DNA of 8,765 bases, taken from positions 1 to 8,765 of the forward strand of contig SKOM01000017.1 in assembly GCA_007120095.1 (NCBI GenBank), in the 5' to 3' direction. The notes below the pieces were generated by a model. It saw nothing but the letters and a program-made list of their open reading frames with translations. It made no database searches and was not told the origin of the DNA. A program made the position numbers and the translations under genes. This document shows positions 5,584-8,765 of this stretch, piece by piece; position 1 is the first letter of the stretch, and every line of letters begins with the position of its first letter. Source of the DNA: Candidatus Competibacteraceae bacterium. Lineage in GTDB: Bacteria; Pseudomonadota; Gammaproteobacteria; Competibacterales; Competibacteraceae.

Positions 5584-6786
5584 TTATTCCGGCATAAACA
5601 CAGTGACAGTTTCCAGTTGACCGCCGCTGATCACCCAGTGTTCAAACGTACCGGCTACATCGCCATTTTCGTCAAATTCCTGCTCGCCTGCAGCACCGAT
5701 ATAGTTGACAGCCTCGCCGTTGGCAATGGCCTCCAAACCGGCGGCCAATTGACCGGGACGCACCGGGGTACCTGGGGCATTACTGACCTCACGGATGGCA
5801 TCGCGAATCGCCGTACCGTCACTGGAACCGGCTTTAGCGGCCGCCAGAATCAAGATCGCAGCCGCATCATAGCTGGAATCAATAAACGGCAAAGGTGGCA
5901 GCTCACCATAGCGGGCTTCATAAAGCTCTTGGAAGGTAGCCGCTTCGTCGGTTTCCAAGGCTCGTGGAGCGGTACCAAATGCGCCTTCTAGGAACTGCGG
6001 CCCGATATTGGCAATCACGCTTTCGGCTTTCATGCCGTCAGTAAATATAAAGCGGTTGAAATAGCCTTCTTCCAAGGATTGACGCAGAATTGCGATGCCG
6101 CCGTCATCCGGATAGCCAATCAACAGCAATACATCGGCACCACCACGAGCAACCGTGGATAATTCACCGCGATACGATGAGCGGTTAGGTTCAAACGCCG
6201 CCGAGCGAGTGACTTCCCCGGCAAATGCCTCGGTAAAACTCTTGGCCAGGCCGTCACCATAATCGTTGTTTACATAGAGAATAGCTACTCGATCAACGCC
6301 TTGTCCGGCAACGACCTGCGCCAATGCTACCCCCTGGAAGGCATCGGAGGGGATAGTACGAAACAGGAAGTCATCATCATCTAAGGTGGTAATGGTCGGT
6401 GCGGTGGAAGCCGGTGAGATTTGGGGAATACGATTCGGTTTGGCGACGCTTTGGGCCACCGGGATCGTGTTACCGGACGATAATGCGCCCACCAGCCCAT
6501 GCACGCCTTCGATGGAAACCAATCGATTGGCCGCATCGATTGCCGGTTGGGCGCGGGTCTGGGTATCGGCCACCAGCAGCTCAATATTCCCCTCAAGTAC
6601 GCCGCCTGCCTCGTTGGCTTCATCCACCGCCATACGTACACCATTCAGGCAATTCTCACCATAAGCCTGCAAACCACCCGTCAACGGCATGAGAGCGCCG
6701 AGCTTCAAGCCTTGAGCGGTCGCTGAACTCGCCACCAGCATGCCTGCCACAACGGCCGAAGCCAGCAAAGTATTTCTATAAGACAT
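5584..6786 (-). CDS. Periplasmic substrate-binding protein, branched-chain amino acid (LivJ) type
   Basis: Binding component of a high-affinity ABC importer for branched-chain amino acids, amides or a related ligand. Starting at ATG 6786, which an AGGAG nine bases upstream supports, the product has 400 residues. Residues 1-24 are a Sec signal peptide with a hydrophobic core (TLLASAVVAGMLVASS) and an ATA cleavage site before Gln25. The mature part follows the Peripla_BP_6 pattern: LGALMPLTGGLQAYG (29-43), GVRMAVDEAN, VADTQT, GALSSGNTIPVAQ (100-112, ligand-contacting Ser-Ser-Gly), ISPASTAPT, YVNNDYG (171-177), FIFTDG and IDSSYDAAAI (302-311). Ligand specificity cannot be read from this. No permease or ATPase gene is adjacent, so it is an orphan in this window. 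An in-frame start eight codons upstream lacks a Shine-Dalgarno and would spoil the signal peptide. Confidence 0.93.
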   Translation of the reverse strand: MSYRNTLLASAVVAGMLVASSATAQGLKLGALMPLTGGLQAYGENCLNGVRMAVDEANEAGGVLEGNIELLVADTQTRAQPAIDAANRLVSIEGVHGLVGALSSGNTIPVAQSVAKPNRIPQISPASTAPTITTLDDDDFLFRTIPSDAFQGVALAQVVAGQGVDRVAILYVNNDYGDGLAKSFTEAFAGEVTRSAAFEPNRSSYRGELSTVARGGADVLLLIGYPDDGGIAILRQSLEEGYFNRFIFTDGMKAESVIANIGPQFLEGAFGTAPRALETDEAATFQELYEARYGELPPLPFIDSSYDAAAILILAAAKAGSSDGTAIRDAIREVSNAPGTPVRPGQLAAGLEAIANGEAVNYIGAAGEQEFDENGDVAGTFEHWVISGGQLETVTVFMPE

Positions 6787-6795
6787 AGAATTATT

Positions 6796-6800
6796 CTCCT
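6796..6800 (-). promoter_or_regulatory. Shine-Dalgarno of the substrate-binding protein gene
   Basis: AGGAG on the minus strand, nine bases before ATG 6786. It fixes that start over the longer reading from 6810. Confidence 0.8.
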
Positions 6801-6827
6801 CACAAGTCACATCAATCAGAAATTGCT

Positions 6828-6855
6828 ATTTTACCGATTATCAGACGCAAGTTAA
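6828..6855 (-). promoter_or_regulatory. Candidate sigma-70 promoter for the substrate-binding protein gene
   Basis: On the minus strand TTAACT (6855-6850) and TAAAAT (6833-6828) are 16 bases apart and match four and five of six consensus positions. Transcription would begin about 35 bases before the ATG, leaving room for the Shine-Dalgarno. Confidence 0.35.
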
Positions 6856-6860
6856 CGCGT

Positions 6861-6992
6861 TTATGGCAATATAGTGCCCACAGCCTTTAACCGCAAGCGG
6901 ATGTGCTCCACAAAGCGGGTGATGGCGCTATAGCCCTGCTGCACCAATATGCCTACAATGGCGGTTTTGATTTGACAGCCTCTTGACCTAGC
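6861..6992 (-). other. Intergenic stretch with short protein-like frames on both strands
   Basis: In the gap between the binding-protein promoter and the lipoprotein gene, a minus-strand frame of 43 codons reads ILVQQGYSAITRF and EHIRLRLKAVGTILP before a TAA at 6863-6861. A plus-strand frame at 6891-6986 reads DVLHKAGDGAIALLHQYAY before TGA. Neither has a good start and Shine-Dalgarno, and at most one can be real. This may be the tail of a lost gene. I recognise no family. Confidence 0.2.
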
Positions 6993-7013
6993 CTAACGGC
7001 AGGTGATGCTTGT

Positions 7014-7017
7014 GGAG
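7014..7017 (+). promoter_or_regulatory. Shine-Dalgarno of the lipoprotein gene
   Basis: GGAG with seven bases to ATG 7025. It selects this start over the in-frame TTG at 7010, which lies upstream of the site. Confidence 0.75.
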
Positions 7018-7024
7018 AAACATA

Positions 7025-7639
7025 ATGAACCGATTATTTATATTAATACCGTTGTTATTATTGCTCACAGGCTGCCAGAGCATCGGCAATCTATGGCCGA
7101 AGCGCTCGGTACCAGCCGATACAGCGGTTGATGTAGCAGCGCTAGCCGATTTTAACCTTCCTAATCAAACTTTTGCCAATGAGACGCAGGATTATGGCAC
7201 CCCACCGGTATCGTCACTGGTGCCCCCCAACTACCGTGCTCCGACCCCGGTGACACTCGCAGGCGGAGTGCTGATCGCGACCCCTGCATTGCATATCCGT
7301 TTGACCTCAAATGATCGCCCGCTGGTTATTAACACCTTACCTGGCCCCAATCCACCAATGATTCCCGGCTCGATCTGGCTAAGTGGTGCGGGCCAGAACG
7401 GTAATTTCAACGACGCCGTGCAGACCCGGTTACAAAACCACCTCGAAACCCTGACCCAGGGTGATAAAAACCGTATGTTGGTGTTTTACGCCAACGACCA
7501 TGAGGACTGGTCGGCTTACAATGCCGCGTTGCGCGCGGTGAACATGCGCTACCCCAATGTGCGCTGGTATCGGGGCGGACTCACCGCCTGGCATGCCGCC
7601 AGTCTACCCAGCAGCAACAGCCCCGCTGATTTGTGGTGA
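7025..7639 (+). CDS. Lipoprotein with cysteine-less rhodanese-like domain (PQQ-associated CXXCW type)
   Basis: The 204-residue product starts with a lipoprotein signal peptide, MNRLFILIPLLLLLTGCQ, with lipid-modified Cys17 and Gln at +2, which suggests sorting to the outer membrane. Residues 99-195 follow the rhodanese-like family known from PQQ-dependent catabolism loci (TIGR03865): PLVINTLPGP (99-108), IPGSIWLSGAG (113-123), TLTQGDKNRMLVFY (142-155), W162 with NAALRA (166-171), and NVRWYRGGLTAW (178-189). Family members carry cysteines just after FY and just before that Trp. Here the segment is ANDHEDW (156-162), and Cys17 is the only Cys in the protein, so sulfurtransferase chemistry is not expected. 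Residues 25-90 are a low-complexity linker. No PQQ or alcohol dehydrogenase gene is nearby. The gene ends 13 bases from a convergent gene. Confidence 0.8.
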   Translation: MNRLFILIPLLLLLTGCQSIGNLWPKRSVPADTAVDVAALADFNLPNQTFANETQDYGTPPVSSLVPPNYRAPTPVTLAGGVLIATPALHIRLTSNDRPLVINTLPGPNPPMIPGSIWLSGAGQNGNFNDAVQTRLQNHLETLTQGDKNRMLVFYANDHEDWSAYNAALRAVNMRYPNVRWYRGGLTAWHAASLPSSNSPADLW

Positions 7640-7652
7640 GCCGCGAGACTTG

Positions 7653-8381
7653 TTAAGCGTTCGAGCGCTGGGCTAAGCGGCGCAGTAGACCCCATAAGCC
7701 CAGCGCCACCGCCCAAGCACTGACCCACCAGAGCGCCCCGATGGCGATGAACACATCGGGGGCTTTGAGCAAAGTGGTCATCAGTGAATCCTGATAGTAA
7801 AAAAACCAAGGATTTTCGGGTGGGAACACCCACTCATGCCAAACGTAAAACAGGTGAACCGGCCCCATGACGCCCACAACCACGCCCAGTAGCGCCATAG
7901 CCAGTACACTGCCCAGCACAAAATAGCGCAGGGGCGGGGGGGCGCGCCTGCGCCATAACAGCACAGCACTCCACAGCAACCATCCGCCTGCCGCTAAGCC
8001 GGCCAGCGGCAGCACTCGCTGCACTAACTCGGCGACATCGTATAAATGCCGCCGCTCAGGGTCGGTCAGCAACGTCCCCAGAGGCTGTCCGGCAGGATCG
8101 TAATAGCGCAGCTCGGCCAGACCCTGCCCCCGGGCGTGAATGGCGGTATTCAGCGCCGCAAACAAGCGCTGATGTTCAGCTCGATCAGTGCGTTCAAAAT
8201 GCTGTCGATGGCGGTTCTGCGGCGCGTACCGGGCAATATGCTGATCAATCGCCAACCCGCTGTACCACACTGGATACAGAAAATTAACCTGCGCCAGCAA
8301 CCACCACGTCACCAGTAAGCCGGTCACGATGCTGAGTAGACCGTAACCGATCCAGTAGGCTAAAGGATTTAATTTGGCCAT
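7653..8381 (-). CDS. DUF1461-like integral membrane protein
   Basis: The 242-residue product (from ATG 8381; a TTG two codons upstream is the alternative) has four predicted membrane helices, at about residues 10-31, 122-142, 152-174 and 209-234. An extracytoplasmic loop of about 90 residues rich in charged residues lies between the first two. The segment HLFYVWHEWVFPPENPWFF followed by DSLMTTLLKAPDVF near residues 176-211 matches the most conserved part of the DUF1461 family (an F-x-x-x-H-E-x-x-F-P-P block and then a D-S/T-L hydrophobic run). The family's function is unknown. The start has only a weak GGA upstream. It is transcribed away from the toxin-antitoxin module and towards the lipoprotein gene, with no terminator in the 13-base gap. 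Confidence 0.7.
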   Translation of the reverse strand: MAKLNPLAYWIGYGLLSIVTGLLVTWWLLAQVNFLYPVWYSGLAIDQHIARYAPQNRHRQHFERTDRAEHQRLFAALNTAIHARGQGLAELRYYDPAGQPLGTLLTDPERRHLYDVAELVQRVLPLAGLAAGGWLLWSAVLLWRRRAPPPLRYFVLGSVLAMALLGVVVGVMGPVHLFYVWHEWVFPPENPWFFYYQDSLMTTLLKAPDVFIAIGALWWVSAWAVALGLWGLLRRLAQRSNA

Positions 8382-8398
8382 TTTCAATCCGTGAGCGT

Positions 8399-8428
8399 AT
8401 TACTACACTTGTGGTCATTTGTTGTAAT
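8399..8428. promoter_or_regulatory. Inverted repeat, probable antitoxin operator
   Basis: ATTACTACA (8399-8407) and TGTTGTAAT (8420-8428) are inverted repeats matching at 8 of 9 positions, 12 bases apart. The right arm contains TGTAAT (8423-8428), a five-of-six -10 box; the -35 position (8400-8405, TTACTA) is weak. It ends nine bases before the antitoxin Shine-Dalgarno, where ribbon-helix-helix antitoxins commonly repress their own operon. Confidence 0.4.
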
Positions 8429-8437
8429 GGAAAGTAT

Positions 8438-8443
8438 AGGAGG
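8438..8443 (+). promoter_or_regulatory. Shine-Dalgarno of the antitoxin gene
   Basis: A full AGGAGG four bases before ATG 8448. The spacing is short, but this decides the start against the longer in-frame reading from 8391. Confidence 0.75.
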
Positions 8444-8447
8444 CATT

Positions 8448-8681
8448 ATGACCACATCGACTTCGATTCGTATCAACCAGAAACTCTACGAGCAAGCACG
8501 TAGCCAAGCATTGGCCGAACATCGAACCATTGCCGGTCAGATCGAATACTGGGCCAAGGTTGGTCGTGCTGCCCTAGACAACCCGGATCTGCCGGTCAGC
8601 TTCATTGCCGAATCCTTGGCATCGATGGCTGAACCCCGTGATGAGGCCGAGCCTTTCGTGCCCACAAGCTGTCGGCAATGA
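8448..8681 (+). CDS. ParD-like antitoxin of a type II toxin-antitoxin system
   Basis: A 77-residue protein that should bind and neutralise the toxin encoded just downstream and repress their shared promoter. TSIRINQKLYEQARSQA (5-21) fits the N-terminal strand and first helix of a ribbon-helix-helix DNA-binding domain. The block HRTIAGQIEYWAKVGRAAL (25-43), followed by DNPDLPVSFI, is the signature of the ParD-like family (PF11903). The acidic C-terminal region (residues 60-77, AEPRDEAEPF) is the probable toxin-binding part. The stop overlaps the toxin start as ATGA (8678-8681), so translation is coupled and antitoxin is made first. The inverted repeat at 8399-8428 is the likely operator. Confidence 0.88.
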   Translation: MTTSTSIRINQKLYEQARSQALAEHRTIAGQIEYWAKVGRAALDNPDLPVSFIAESLASMAEPRDEAEPFVPTSCRQ

Positions 8682-8765
8682 GTTACAGGCTACAGCAAAC
8701 TCGACGCTTCGCTCGTGCCTACAAAAAGCTGCATGATAATATCGCCGTCGATGTCGATGTCGATG
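8678..8765 (+). CDS. RelE/ParE-family toxin, 5' part (runs off the window)
   Basis: Twenty-nine codons are visible from ATG 8678, which overlaps the antitoxin stop. MSYRLQQTRRFARAYKKL (1-18) followed by HDNIAVDVD is the typical start of RelE/ParE-fold toxins: a first beta strand, a T/S-RRF-R-YKKL helix and a loop before the second helix. The catalytic or gyrase-contacting C-terminal part is outside the window, so RelE-like mRNA cleavage and ParE-like gyrase poisoning cannot be told apart, nor can it be shown that the gene is intact. The last visible codons are a repeated Val-Asp run encoded by GTCGAT copies. Confidence 0.8.
   Translation, partial: MSYRLQQTRRFARAYKKLHDNIAVDVDVD
8747..8764. 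repeat. GTCGAT hexamer, three tandem copies, at the window edge
   Basis: Three perfect GTCGAT copies encode Val-Asp three times inside the toxin gene. The array may continue past the window end. A hexamer keeps the frame, so changes in copy number would change length without a frameshift. Confidence 0.75.

Noticed and set aside
6787..6810. Longer start of the substrate-binding protein at 6810.
   Set aside because: It would put acidic residues before the signal peptide and has no Shine-Dalgarno, while ATG 6786 has AGGAG at good spacing.
6972..6988. A perfect TTGACA (6972-6977) and a TTGACC (6983-6988) before the lipoprotein gene.
   Set aside because: No acceptable -10 box lies 16-18 bases from either, so a promoter call is not supported.
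7640..7652. Search for a terminator between the convergent lipoprotein and DUF1461 genes.
   Set aside because: The gap is 13 bases with no stem or T-run; any terminator would have to lie inside the genes and none is evident.
1..8765. CRISPR arrays, phage structural modules or a defence island.
   Set aside because: No spaced repeats, Cas-like proteins or phage structural genes are seen; the toxin-antitoxin pair alone does not make a defence island.

Overview
The window reads as a chromosomal stretch of a gammaproteobacterium of moderate GC. HflD is essentially a gammaproteobacterial protein and here directly follows mnmA, its usual partner. The DUF484-GGDEF protein, the lipoprotein with a +2 Gln and the MnmA and class II DAHP synthase sequences fit this. 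The genus cannot be set from the sequence; a Chromatiales-like or Competibacter-like lineage is only a guess.

Layout, left to right. Positions 1-779 hold no intact gene. They contain the frameshifted C-terminal end of an unrecognised protein (- strand), then two pieces of what look like IS4-type transposases facing opposite ways, so this is an eroded insertion site. A class II DAHP synthase (780-2189, +) for entry into the shikimate pathway follows. Next comes a forward cluster of an N-terminal stump of a CoA-acylating methylmalonate-semialdehyde dehydrogenase (2292-2516), mnmA (tRNA wobble-uridine thiolation) and hflD. The stump ends on the very bases where mnmA starts.

Facing this cluster are a DUF484-GGDEF diguanylate cyclase (4340-5404, -) and, 24 bases upstream of it in the same direction, tRNA-Arg(CCT). 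Upstream of the tRNA lie a long hairpin and a perfect 10-bp tandem repeat, then an orphan branched-chain-amino-acid-type periplasmic binding protein (5584-6786, -) with a clear signal peptide, Shine-Dalgarno and candidate promoter.

The right part has a lipoprotein with a rhodanese-like domain of the PQQ-associated CXXCW type that has lost its active-site cysteines (7025-7639, +). It converges on a four-helix DUF1461-type membrane protein (7653-8381, -). The window ends in a ParD-like antitoxin (8448-8681, +) and the first 29 codons of its RelE/ParE-family toxin, joined by an ATGA overlap and preceded by an inverted repeat that could be an autoregulatory operator.

Most genes are housekeeping or common accessory types. 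No wholly new multi-gene system is evident. The points most worth following are the dehydrogenase stump coupled to mnmA, the cysteine-less rhodanese lipoprotein, the tRNA-diguanylate cyclase arrangement, and the toxin-antitoxin module with a repeat inside the toxin.
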